From NCBI GenBank assembly GCA_031539345.1, contig JAVKMO010000013.1:62001-126000 (forward strand): 64,000 nucleotides of DNA, written 5' to 3'. This document shows positions 34,588 through 42,833 of this stretch, one piece after another. The notes below the pieces were generated by a model. The model was not told where the DNA came from. It saw only the letters and a list, made by a program, of their open reading frames with translations, and made no database searches. Position 1 is the stretch's first letter; every line of letters begins with the position of its first letter. This DNA comes from JAVKMO01 sp031539345 (GTDB lineage Bacteria > Bacteroidota > Bacteroidia > Chitinophagales > Chitinophagaceae). The position numbers and the translations under genes are program-made.

Positions 34588-35220
34588 GTGCATTTATTAG
34601 AACGTTTTTTTTCTCTATCCGCAACACAAATACAACAATTTATTTTATTACAACAGTTGTATCAAGAGTGGAATGAAAAAATCAATGTAATTTCTCGACA
34701 AGATATTTCTCACTTAGTAGAAAAACATTTTTTACATTCTTTGAGTATTGGGCATCAATTTGCTTTTGAAAAAAATATCAACGTTTTGGATATTGGAACT
34801 GGTGGCGGATTACCAGGTGTGCCATTAGCGATTCTTTTTCCTGAAACGAATTTCATTTTGGTTGATGCTACGAGAAAAAAAATTCATGTCATCGAACATC
34901 TTATAGAACAATTAAAATTGCCGAATATAAACCCGTTGTGGAGCCGTGTCGAACAATTAGATAGGCAAGATATTGACGTTGTTGTAAGTAGAGCAACAGC
35001 CTCTTTAGAACAATTGTTGGCATGGGCAGGGCCTGTAATGAATATCAAAAGTAATGCTATGTATCAAGGTTTAATTTGCTTAAAAGGAGGTGATTTAACC
35101 CAAGAAATAAAGACCAGTAAAGCCCAAGTACAACAAATAGATTTGCATGAAATTTTCGATCTAGACTATTACCGAAATAAAGCCATTTTGTTTGTTCCCT
35201 ATAAAAATCAACAACAATAG
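34588..35220 (+). CDS. rsmG: 16S rRNA (guanine-527-N7)-methyltransferase
   Basis: RsmG (GidB) methylates G527 in the 530 loop of 16S rRNA; loss gives low-level streptomycin resistance in several bacteria. The 210-residue protein has WNEKINVISRQDISHLVEKHFLHSL, the SAM-binding VLDIGTGGGLPGVPLAI and VVSRATASLEQLLAW, all diagnostic. The start is GTG (34588-34590), 9 bases after the glycosyltransferase stop. Confidence 0.95.
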   Translation: MHLLERFFSLSATQIQQFILLQQLYQEWNEKINVISRQDISHLVEKHFLHSLSIGHQFAFEKNINVLDIGTGGGLPGVPLAILFPETNFILVDATRKKIHVIEHLIEQLKLPNINPLWSRVEQLDRQDIDVVVSRATASLEQLLAWAGPVMNIKSNAMYQGLICLKGGDLTQEIKTSKAQVQQIDLHEIFDLDYYRNKAILFVPYKNQQQ

Positions 35221-35283
35221 GAACATTACATAGCGGTTGTTATTCTATTTTATTTTAACTCAAATAGGATTGATGACATCTGC

Positions 35284-35306
35284 CATATTTTTTTACATTC
35301 GTCGCC
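35284..35306 (+). promoter_or_regulatory. Candidate promoter of atpH-atpA (shared 23-nt block)
   Basis: This block is identical over 23 bases to the one before atpD (31568-31590) and ends in TACATTCGTCGCC. The -7 box TACATTCG is at 35294-35301. A TTG at 35270-35272, 21 bases upstream, is well placed as a -33 element. The leader to the atpH ATG is about 55 bases. Confidence 0.62.
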
Positions 35307-35359
35307 GAAAAAAGAATTGATTTTTTTTGACAAAAACAAGAAATTAAACTTCAATAAAA

Positions 35360-35911
35360 ATGAAAATCGCACATCTCAAAATAGCTACTGTTTATGCTCA
35401 AACTTTGTTTCAAGAATCAACTCAAAGAAAGACGATAGAGGCTGTTTTGTCAAACGTACAAGAGTTGACAATTGCACTACAAAAGAATGAAGAATTCTTG
35501 TTTTTTTTTCAGAACAAATTGATTAAAGCACAACAGAAAATTATCGTATTACAAGCCCTTCAGAAAAAAATGAAATGGACTCCTACTATGCAATCTTTTT
35601 TAGAATTGCTATGTACCAAAAGAAGAGAATATGTGATACAAGAAATTGTAGAACAATTTGTTCATTTATATTATGTCAGCAAACACATTCTTGTGGTCAA
35701 TGTTACAAGTGCAACGGCATTGAGTGCGAATAGTATAAAACAAATCGAAAAAAAAATAAAAACGATTTTAAACGCGAAGGAAATTATTTTAAAAACATCA
35801 CATAACGAAGCCTTAATAGGCGGTTTGAAGATTGAATTTGACAACAAAATTTTAGACCTCAGCATTCAATATTCTTTACAACAACTTCAACAACAATTAT
35901 TAGCAAACTAA
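35360..35911 (+). CDS. atpH: ATP synthase subunit delta
   Basis: Delta (OSCP-like) forms part of the peripheral stalk holding F1 to the b subunits. The 183-residue protein has the helical N-domain (IATVYAQTLFQESTQRKTIEAV) and the conserved C-terminal segment ETSHN/LIGGLKIEFDNKILDLSIQYSLQQL, present here as ILKTSHNEALIGGLKIEFD. Subunits b, c and a, which commonly precede it, are not upstream; rsmG is. atpA starts 22 bases after its stop. Confidence 0.93.
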   Translation: MKIAHLKIATVYAQTLFQESTQRKTIEAVLSNVQELTIALQKNEEFLFFFQNKLIKAQQKIIVLQALQKKMKWTPTMQSFLELLCTKRREYVIQEIVEQFVHLYYVSKHILVVNVTSATALSANSIKQIEKKIKTILNAKEIILKTSHNEALIGGLKIEFDNKILDLSIQYSLQQLQQQLLAN

Positions 35912-35933
35912 TCAACTATAAAAAATAAACTCT

Positions 35934-37511
35934 ATGGCAGCAATTAAAGCAGATGAAATATCAGCAATTTTACAAAAACAATTAGGTGGGGCTAGCACTT
36001 CAAAAAAAATTGAAGAAGTAGGAACCGTTTTACAAGTGGGTGATGGTGTGGCACGTGTTTATGGATTAAATGCCGTAGCTCTTGGAGAAATTGTAGAATT
36101 TTCTCACGGTGTAAAAGGCATTGCCCTGAATTTAGAAGAAGACAATGTGGGCGTTGTATTGATGGGTAATGGAAAACTTATCAAAGAAGGAGATAAAGTA
36201 AAACGCACAGAAACAATTGCCTCTATACCTGTTGGGGAAGGATTGCTCGGCAGAGTTGTCAATACGTTGGGAGAACCTGTAGATGGAAAAGGAGCTATAA
36301 AAGGCAAATTGTATGAAATGCCTTTAGAGAGAAAAGCACCTGGGGTAGTTTTTAGAGAGCCGGTAAAAGAGCCTTTACAAACTGGTATAAAAGCGATTGA
36401 TGCAATGATACCAATAGGAAGAGGACAAAGAGAATTGATTATTGGAGACCGACAAACAGGAAAAACTGCGATTGCTATCGATACCATTATCAATCAAAAA
36501 GAATTTTATGAAGCAGGCAACCCTGTTTATTGTATTTATGTTGCTATTGGTCAAAAAGCATCTACTGTTGCTGCTGTAAAACAAACTTTAGAAGCAAGCG
36601 GTGCAATGCCTTATACGGTGATTGTCTTAGCCTCTGCTTCTGACCCTGCACCTTTGCAGTTTTATGCACCATTTGCGGGCGTTGCTATTGGTGAATTTTT
36701 TAGAGACTCTGGTCGAGCAGCTTTAATTATCTATGATGATTTGTCAAAACAAGCCGTTGCTTATAGAGAAGTATCATTATTACTTCGTCGTCCACCGGGA
36801 AGAGAAGCGTATCCTGGCGATGTATTCTATTTGCATAGTCGTTTATTAGAACGTGCGGCAAAAATTATCAATAATGAAGAAGTTGTTAAAAAAATGAACG
36901 ATGTGCCAAAATCTATTCAACCCATTTTAAAAGGTGGCGGATCGCTAACTGCTTTGCCAATTATTGAAACACAAGCGGGGGACGTATCAGCCTTCATTCC
37001 AACAAACGTAATTTCAATTACAGACGGGCAAATTTTCTTAGAATCAAATTTGTTCAATGCTGGTATTCGTCCAGCCATTAACGTAGGTATTTCTGTAAGC
37101 CGTGTAGGGGGAAATGCCCAAATTAAATCAATGAAAAAAGTGTCCGGTACATTAAAATTAGACCAAGCACTTTACAGAGAATTAGAAGCATTTTCAAAAT
37201 TTGGTGGAGACCTTGATGCTGCAACAAAATCAATTATTGATAAAGGAGCAAGAAATATTGAAGTCTTAAAACAAGACCAATATCAACCATTTTCAGTAGA
37301 AGAACAAATTGCGATTATTTATCTTGGAACAAATGGTTTACTTAAAAATGTTCCGATTAATAAAGTGAAAGAATTTGAAAAAACTTTTTTAATCGAAATG
37401 AAAAGCAAGTTGCCACAAATATTGTCAGAATTTAAAAAAGGAAACTTGCCTGAAGAAGGGATTAAACAAATGGTTGATTTAGCCAATAATTTGATGAAAG
37501 CATATCAATAG
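35934..37511 (+). CDS. atpA: F1 ATP synthase subunit alpha
   Basis: This is the non-catalytic nucleotide-binding subunit of F1. Walker A is GDRQTGKT in ELIIGDRQTGKTAIAIDTI. YVAIGQKASTVAAV, ALIIYDDLSKQAVAYREVSLLLRRPPGREAYPGDVFYLHSRLLERAA and ISVSRVGGNAQIKSMKKV follow. The length is 525 residues, normal. In most Bacteroidota atpG (gamma) follows directly. Here a strong terminator (37536-37572) comes 24 bases after the stop codon and the next gene is an FKBP. Confidence 0.97.
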   Translation: MAAIKADEISAILQKQLGGASTSKKIEEVGTVLQVGDGVARVYGLNAVALGEIVEFSHGVKGIALNLEEDNVGVVLMGNGKLIKEGDKVKRTETIASIPVGEGLLGRVVNTLGEPVDGKGAIKGKLYEMPLERKAPGVVFREPVKEPLQTGIKAIDAMIPIGRGQRELIIGDRQTGKTAIAIDTIINQKEFYEAGNPVYCIYVAIGQKASTVAAVKQTLEASGAMPYTVIVLASASDPAPLQFYAPFAGVAIGEFFRDSGRAALIIYDDLSKQAVAYREVSLLLRRPPGREAYPGDVFYLHSRLLERAAKIINNEEVVKKMNDVPKSIQPILKGGGSLTALPIIETQAGDVSAFIPTNVISITDGQIFLESNLFNAGIRPAINVGISVSRVGGNAQIKSMKKVSGTLKLDQALYRELEAFSKFGGDLDAATKSIIDKGARNIEVLKQDQYQPFSVEEQIAIIYLGTNGLLKNVPINKVKEFEKTFLIEMKSKLPQILSEFKKGNLPEEGIKQMVDLANNLMKAYQ

Positions 37512-37535
37512 ATATGATATGTTTTAGACACTTTT

Positions 37536-37572
37536 AAACTCCTAACTGCTTTTGTAGTTAGGAGTTTTTTTT
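37536..37572 (+). terminator. Rho-independent terminator after atpA
   Basis: A perfect 12-bp stem (AAACTCCTAACT with AGTTAGGAGTTT, 37536-37547 and 37556-37567) with an 8-base loop runs into an unbroken T-run. It ends the atpH-atpA transcript and shows that no atpG follows in the same unit. Confidence 0.92.
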
Positions 37573-37765
37573 ATTTAAATGAAAATAAACATATGAGAAG
37601 AATTGAATTGCAGGATTTAAAATGGTGTCAAAAGTTCACTTTCCTTAGGCAAGTTAGCACCGTTCAATCCTCATTTTCTGCATAACTATTTTCTACTGTT
37701 TGACTACGTCTAAAAATAAAAATTAGTTTGGCAACTCTTTCTTTTTAATCTAAAAAATTTAATCC

Positions 37766-38653
37766 ATGCGTTCGTTTCAATTCATGCTATTGTCTTTGTT
37801 TATCGTTTTGTTTACAAGTTTTTGTGGAAATACAAATTACAAAAAAACAAACTCTGGTGTAGAGTATAAAATTCTAAAAAATGGTAAAGGAAAAAAAGTG
37901 CAAGAAGGTGATTTTTTAACCCTTCATGTCATTCGATATATGGCTGATTCATTGATTTTTGATAGTCATAAATCACAACCTGATGTTGTCCAATATCAAA
38001 AAAGCCCTAACCCACAACAAAAGTATAATTTACTTGATGTTTTGGCACTTGTTAGTGTAGGTGATAGCGTTGCGTTAAGAGTGCCTTTAGATTCTATCTT
38101 TAAAGACGTTCCTAACAAACCATCATTTTACAAAAAAGGTGCTTACGCAAAAATATTTTTGACTGTGATTGATGCAAAAAATCAAGCTCAACAAGCCAAA
38201 GAAACGGAAGCAAAAAAATCTGAATTGGTAAAAAGTTTAATTGAAAAAGCAAAAGCAGATAAACCAGCAATAGAAGAATTTGTAGCAAAAAATAAATTGA
38301 CAGGTAGCTTTAACCAACAAGGCGTTTTTGTAATTACAACCAAAGATGGAAGCGGAGCTATCATTGCAGCTGACACAACAATAAGCGTTATTTATACAGG
38401 GAAATTATTGAATGGCACAACTTTTGATTCAAATGTAGATAGAGTAAAAAAAGATAAAAATGCTTTCTTAACTTTTAAAGCAGGATTGGGACAATTGATA
38501 CCAGGTTTTGATTATTCTTTATTAGGGTTGAAAAAAGGTAGTCATGTAAGATTTATTATTCCTTCTTCTTTGGCTTATGGAGAACAAGGCGCAGGAGATA
38601 AAATTCCACCGCATAGCATTTTAGATTTCTCTGTAGAAATTCAAAATCGTTAA
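37766..38653 (+). CDS. FKBP-type peptidyl-prolyl isomerase, lipoprotein
   Basis: This 295-residue protein has a lipoprotein-like signal with Cys20 in the context FTSFC, then two FKBP-like units. The first (about residues 30-130) is degenerate. The second (about 190-295) is complete: TTISVIYTGKLLNGTTFDSN, LIPGFDYSLLGLKKGSHVRFIIPSSLAYGEQGAG and PPHSILDFSVEI. It probably assists folding of envelope proteins at a membrane surface. The upstream gap (37573-37765) has no gene I can support. Confidence 0.92.
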   Translation: MRSFQFMLLSLFIVLFTSFCGNTNYKKTNSGVEYKILKNGKGKKVQEGDFLTLHVIRYMADSLIFDSHKSQPDVVQYQKSPNPQQKYNLLDVLALVSVGDSVALRVPLDSIFKDVPNKPSFYKKGAYAKIFLTVIDAKNQAQQAKETEAKKSELVKSLIEKAKADKPAIEEFVAKNKLTGSFNQQGVFVITTKDGSGAIIAADTTISVIYTGKLLNGTTFDSNVDRVKKDKNAFLTFKAGLGQLIPGFDYSLLGLKKGSHVRFIIPSSLAYGEQGAGDKIPPHSILDFSVEIQNR

Positions 38654-38695
38654 TTTTTAAAAAAATCATTTAAAACCTATTTAATCTGTTTTTAT

Positions 38696-39043
38696 ATGGC
38701 AATTAAAATCACCAATGAATGCATTAACTGTGGTGCTTGCGAACCAGAATGTCCTAACAATGCCATTTATGAAGCTGGCGTACAATGGGCGGTAAAAGAC
38801 GGCACCAGCGTTAAAGGTTTGTTTACTTTATTAGACGGAACACAAATTCCTCACGATCAAAAAAACCAACCAATTAGTAACGATAACTATTATATCACAC
38901 CGAATAAATGTACAGAATGTCAAGGCTTTCATGACGAGCCACAATGTGCTGCCGTTTGTCCTGTAGATTGTTGTGTGCCAGATGAATTATATCAAGAAAC
39001 ATTAGAAAGTCTATTGAATAAAAAAGACCGCCTCCATTTGTAA
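38696..39043 (+). CDS. 4Fe-4S dicluster ferredoxin
   Basis: This 115-residue protein has two cubane-cluster motifs. The first is C9-x2-C12-x2-C15-x3-C19 (CINCGACEPECP). The second is C72-x2-C75-x8-C84-x3-C88, with the eight-residue insertion typical of Allochromatium-type ferredoxins. An insert of about 40 residues between the motifs (VQWAVKDGTSVKGLFTLLDG) is common in Bacteroidota homologues. It would carry electrons in the cytoplasm; the partner is unknown. DUF983 starts 5 bases downstream. Confidence 0.93.
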   Translation: MAIKITNECINCGACEPECPNNAIYEAGVQWAVKDGTSVKGLFTLLDGTQIPHDQKNQPISNDNYYITPNKCTECQGFHDEPQCAAVCPVDCCVPDELYQETLESLLNKKDRLHL

Positions 39044-39048
39044 ACATT

Positions 39049-39426
39049 ATGGGAACAGTTCTTAATGTACTCAAATTGCAATGTCCACGGTGTAGAAAAG
39101 GTAAACTCTTTAAACATAAAAACTATTTGGGTTGGAAGAATATCCTCACCATGTATGATGACTGCAAGAATTGCAATTTGCATTATGAAGTAGAAAATGG
39201 ATTTTGGTGGGGAACAGGTTATATCAATTATTTACTGTCTGTATTGCTTTCTGTTATCACATGCCTTATTTGGCATTTTACAATTGGATTTAGCGTAAAC
39301 GACAATAGCATTTTTATTTGGTTATTTGTCAATGCTGTATTTATCATTGCCTTACAACCATGGATTATGCGTATAGGCAGATCTTTATATCTTCATTTTT
39401 TTGTTGGCAAAGACTCTTCATTTTAA
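39049..39426 (+). CDS. DUF983 membrane protein with two CxxC pairs
   Basis: This 125-residue protein has an N-terminal zinc-ribbon-like part with C12-x2-C15 (CPRCRKGKLF) and C39-x2-C42 (CKNCNLHYEVENGFWWGTGYINY), then two membrane helices (about 58-80 and 85-108). The pattern is that of DUF983, whose function is not established. It is closely spaced between the ferredoxin and the EEP-family gene. Confidence 0.9.
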   Translation: MGTVLNVLKLQCPRCRKGKLFKHKNYLGWKNILTMYDDCKNCNLHYEVENGFWWGTGYINYLLSVLLSVITCLIWHFTIGFSVNDNSIFIWLFVNAVFIIALQPWIMRIGRSLYLHFFVGKDSSF

Positions 39427-39438
39427 TACATTGAGATT

Positions 39439-40578
39439 ATGCTGTCATTTATTTGGCATTCTATTATTGGCAGATTTATTATTCTCATCAATATCATTGT
39501 CATTGCTGTTTTTGTGGCGTGTTCGCTTAATCCACTTTTAAATTTAGATGCTTTATTAGGAGCGGGTTTTTTAGGCATTCTATTTCCTTATGCTTTAGGC
39601 ATGATGCTTGTTTTTTTTGTCATTAGCTTGATTTTTAAACCGCGTTGGGCGGTTGTTTTACTTCTTGTATTGGCGTTAAATTGGAAGCAAATTTTTATTT
39701 GTATTGCTCCACATATTCAAAACCCAACGTTTAGCATCATCAAAAAAAAAGGCAATCAAACCCTTCGCATTTTTAATTGGAATATAAGGCGATGCCTTCC
39801 AGAACATTCTACCAATATTTATGATAGTAAATTCACACAAGAACACGCTGATTTGCTCAAGATCTACAAGCCAGATATTGTTTGCTTGCAAGAGTGTTTA
39901 ATTAATAGCAATAAAATGAATGATCCTTTTCAAACCATTCATTTTTTTTTAGAACAAGGTTATCCTTATTATTTTTTTTCTAAAGACTATACCATTGATG
40001 AAGCCTTTATGAGTGGTAACATCATTTTCTCTAAGTATAAAATTGTAAATAAACAAGTAACCCATTTTGACAGAATAGAAGCGGGGTCAGAAAGTATGAT
40101 GTATGCAGATATTGCCATTAGTGAAAGTAAGGTAGTCAGAGTGTTTACAACACATTTAGAATCTTATGGATTTAAAAAAGAAGAATACCAAGAAATTAAA
40201 TTGATACGACAACACAACGAAAAAAGTTGGGAAGCCTCACGTGATATTTTTTTTAAAATGAGGAATACGTTTTTGATTCGCAAACAACAAGCTGATATTA
40301 TTAAATCTTATTTAGAGCATACTACACTGCCATTTATTTTATGTGGCGACTTTAATGACGTGCCAAATTCTTATACGTATTCAACTTTAAGTGATAATAT
40401 GAAAGACGCTTTTGTAGAAAAAGGTTTTTTGCTCGGACGTACTTATCCTCATTTATTGCCAACACTTCGCATAGACTATATTTTAGCGTCAAAGCCCTTT
40501 AAAGTTCAACAATTTGAAACAATACCAAGCACTTTGTCTGACCATTATCCTCTTGTTGCCGATGTTGTATTGAAATAA
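39439..40578 (+). CDS. Membrane-anchored endonuclease/exonuclease/phosphatase-family protein
   Basis: The N-terminal 110 residues contain three hydrophobic segments. The rest is an EEP domain with the expected order of motifs: FNWNIRR, DIVCLQECL (metal-binding Glu), FTTHLESYG, LCGDFNDVPNS, RIDYILAS and STLSDHYPLVADV (catalytic Asp-His). Related Bacteroidota proteins are often called endonucleases, but phosphodiesterase or lipid phosphatase activity is equally likely for a membrane-bound form. The gene starts 12 bases after DUF983. Confidence 0.88.
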   Translation: MLSFIWHSIIGRFIILINIIVIAVFVACSLNPLLNLDALLGAGFLGILFPYALGMMLVFFVISLIFKPRWAVVLLLVLALNWKQIFICIAPHIQNPTFSIIKKKGNQTLRIFNWNIRRCLPEHSTNIYDSKFTQEHADLLKIYKPDIVCLQECLINSNKMNDPFQTIHFFLEQGYPYYFFSKDYTIDEAFMSGNIIFSKYKIVNKQVTHFDRIEAGSESMMYADIAISESKVVRVFTTHLESYGFKKEEYQEIKLIRQHNEKSWEASRDIFFKMRNTFLIRKQQADIIKSYLEHTTLPFILCGDFNDVPNSYTYSTLSDNMKDAFVEKGFLLGRTYPHLLPTLRIDYILASKPFKVQQFETIPSTLSDHYPLVADVVLK

Positions 40579-40678
40579 AAGACTTGATGAGAACAACAAC
40601 TTGGGCTAATGTGTTCAAACTGTCTTGTCCTCAAATAGGTTTACACTATGGTTGTATTTTAAGGTGTATGTAGTTGAT

Positions 40679-42727
40679 TTAAAATCGCCTCAAATTCCAA
40701 TTCCAACTTTCTTCTGTTTCGAATGCAGGACTGACTTGTAACGAAGGTGTTTGTGGTTTACTCATCAACGAACTTTCTTTTAATACTTTTTGTTTCATTG
40801 TTTCATACAAATTGCTCATGCTGGTATTGCCTTTTGTTTCTTGCAAATGTTTGAGAAGAAAGTAAGTAAAAAACCCATGTTGTTTTTCATTGAAAACGCC
40901 AGAAGACTCTTCTTTACTGCTTGACGAAAGAACCAACATATTGCCCATAGGAGCATCTAATTTTGGTGCAATACGAACGCCTTTTCTTGCTAAAATTGGA
41001 GCTATACTTTTACTGCCACCACTAAAACACGCATCAAAAATAACAAGTGTTTTTTCTGTTGGATAGGCATTTAATTGCTCATACAAATATTTTAAACTAA
41101 TTCCGTCTTGTAAGTGGTCTGCACTAATATCAACAGGAAGTAGATAACCCTCTTTTGTCGTTTCATCGGGCAAGCCATGACCAGAATAATAAACAAGAAT
41201 TTTTGCCTTTCCATTTTCAAATTTTTGCATTTGTGCTAACCAAGCAATGCCTTGTTTCATTTGCCCTGCAGTTGCATTTTTTAAAAATTTCATTTGTTTT
41301 TCTGGAACGCCTAAAGTTTTATTAGCATACAATTTAAAAATGCTTGCATCGTTTACAGCAAAATCAACATTGACTTCTCTACTCAAACTCACTTGAAATG
41401 TACTATAATCTTCATTTCCAATAATGAGGGCATAAGTATATTCGTTATTTGTCTTAGTCTCTGGAATGTCAATATCCACGCTGTCTATACCGATTTGAAT
41501 ATTGTTTTTTGATAGCGTATAATTATTGACTACTTGTTTATGAGACGTGTTCGATTCGTATGTAATGGGTTTGAAATTATATTGAATATCAGTAGACGCA
41601 TAAGTGATAGCTTGTTGATTATCGTAAAAATATTTTTCACCAATCTTAAACTTTGATATCACAACCGTATCCTTCAGAGGTAAAATGTCAAATTCGGAAA
41701 CATTCATTTGCTCAAAATTATTTTTGAAATATTGTGCATCTGATACAGAAACTTTAACAGGAATTTGTCCAATAAAAGGGTGTTCAATTAAAAATGTTTC
41801 ATTATCGGCATCGTATTTACCAACAATTTTATACTCGTTTTTATTCTCTAAAAATAAAGTACGAAATAATTTTTCCCATTCTTTTTTATACGTCAGGGCA
41901 AAGTTTTTTGCTTTTTCATTTCTTGTTATTTCATTGACACGAATTTTGTAATCAACGGTTTTTTCAAATTCTCCTTTTTGTTGCCAATCACTAATTTGTT
42001 GTTCTACTCTACGTTGTATGAAGTTATCAGCCGTGCGAATATGGTCTTTGTAGATTTCTTTATTCAGTTTTAAACCCAAAGAAATAGCATCTCGATAAGC
42101 CACAGAAGCCAAGTTATCTTGCATCTTTTCTATCAATACATTGCCTTTATTGTAAAATAAAAGTGCATTGCGATAATTATGGTCAATAGCCTTGTTGTAA
42201 TGAAAAAGAGCTTTGTCATATTCTTTCAAATTGTAAAAAGCATTGCCTTTGTAGTAATAAACTTTAGCATTTGTGTTATCTAATTCCAGTGCTTGGTCAT
42301 AATTTCCAAGTGCTTTCGCATAATTTTGTTGAAAATAATATACGACACCTCTATGGACAAAAGATTCTGCATCTTTTTCATCAAGGTGAATTGCTTTTGA
42401 AAAATCTGCAATTGCATTATCATATTGATTCGCGTATAACATATAAATCGTTCCTCTTAATTGATATGCTTTAGAATTATTGGGTTCTAAATCAATTGCG
42501 TCTTGATATGTCTTTACTGCTGCTATATGATTGCCCTCTTCGGTCTGCTGTTTTGCCTGGTTTAATAGTGCGGTGTATTTGATATTTTTTTCTTGTGCAT
42601 TTTTTTGAGAACTACTTTTAATCAAACTAACAAGTCCCAAAACGCCAAGAGCAACCAATTCTGCCTGTGCAGCGGCACTTGCAACAAATACAATTAAAAA
42701 CAAAATTGAAAGGATAGATTTTTTCAT
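40679..42727 (-). CDS. Secreted TPR and caspase-like (peptidase C14) protein
   Basis: This 682-residue protein has a signal peptide (ending near SAAAQ), four to five TPR repeats (about residues 48-215), a middle region of about 200 residues with no recognised domain, and a C-terminal caspase-fold peptidase. The catalytic pair is His517 in LVYYSGHG and Cys567 in IFDACFSGG, preceded by YALIIGNEDY. Bacterial members are called orthocaspases or metacaspase-like and usually cleave after Arg or Lys. The signal peptide suggests action in the periplasm or outside. Its targets are unknown, and neighbouring ychF gives no hint. Confidence 0.9.
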   Translation of the reverse strand: MKKSILSILFLIVFVASAAAQAELVALGVLGLVSLIKSSSQKNAQEKNIKYTALLNQAKQQTEEGNHIAAVKTYQDAIDLEPNNSKAYQLRGTIYMLYANQYDNAIADFSKAIHLDEKDAESFVHRGVVYYFQQNYAKALGNYDQALELDNTNAKVYYYKGNAFYNLKEYDKALFHYNKAIDHNYRNALLFYNKGNVLIEKMQDNLASVAYRDAISLGLKLNKEIYKDHIRTADNFIQRRVEQQISDWQQKGEFEKTVDYKIRVNEITRNEKAKNFALTYKKEWEKLFRTLFLENKNEYKIVGKYDADNETFLIEHPFIGQIPVKVSVSDAQYFKNNFEQMNVSEFDILPLKDTVVISKFKIGEKYFYDNQQAITYASTDIQYNFKPITYESNTSHKQVVNNYTLSKNNIQIGIDSVDIDIPETKTNNEYTYALIIGNEDYSTFQVSLSREVNVDFAVNDASIFKLYANKTLGVPEKQMKFLKNATAGQMKQGIAWLAQMQKFENGKAKILVYYSGHGLPDETTKEGYLLPVDISADHLQDGISLKYLYEQLNAYPTEKTLVIFDACFSGGSKSIAPILARKGVRIAPKLDAPMGNMLVLSSSSKEESSGVFNEKQHGFFTYFLLKHLQETKGNTSMSNLYETMKQKVLKESSLMSKPQTPSLQVSPAFETEESWNWNLRRF

Positions 42728-42833
42728 TACAAGTTTTTTTTAGATGATGAGCAGTATGCTTTCATGTTATTGCTAAAAGGAGAAAAAAAATTAGATAACC
42801 TATTGGCAATAAGTTTAAACGTTGAGTAAGTTT

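Noticed and set aside
37593..37685. 30-codon ATG ORF between the atpA terminator and the FKBP gene
   Set aside because: It has no visible ribosome-binding site, no recognisable domain and codon choices unlike its neighbours. The surrounding 190 bases hold no structure I can support as an RNA gene either.
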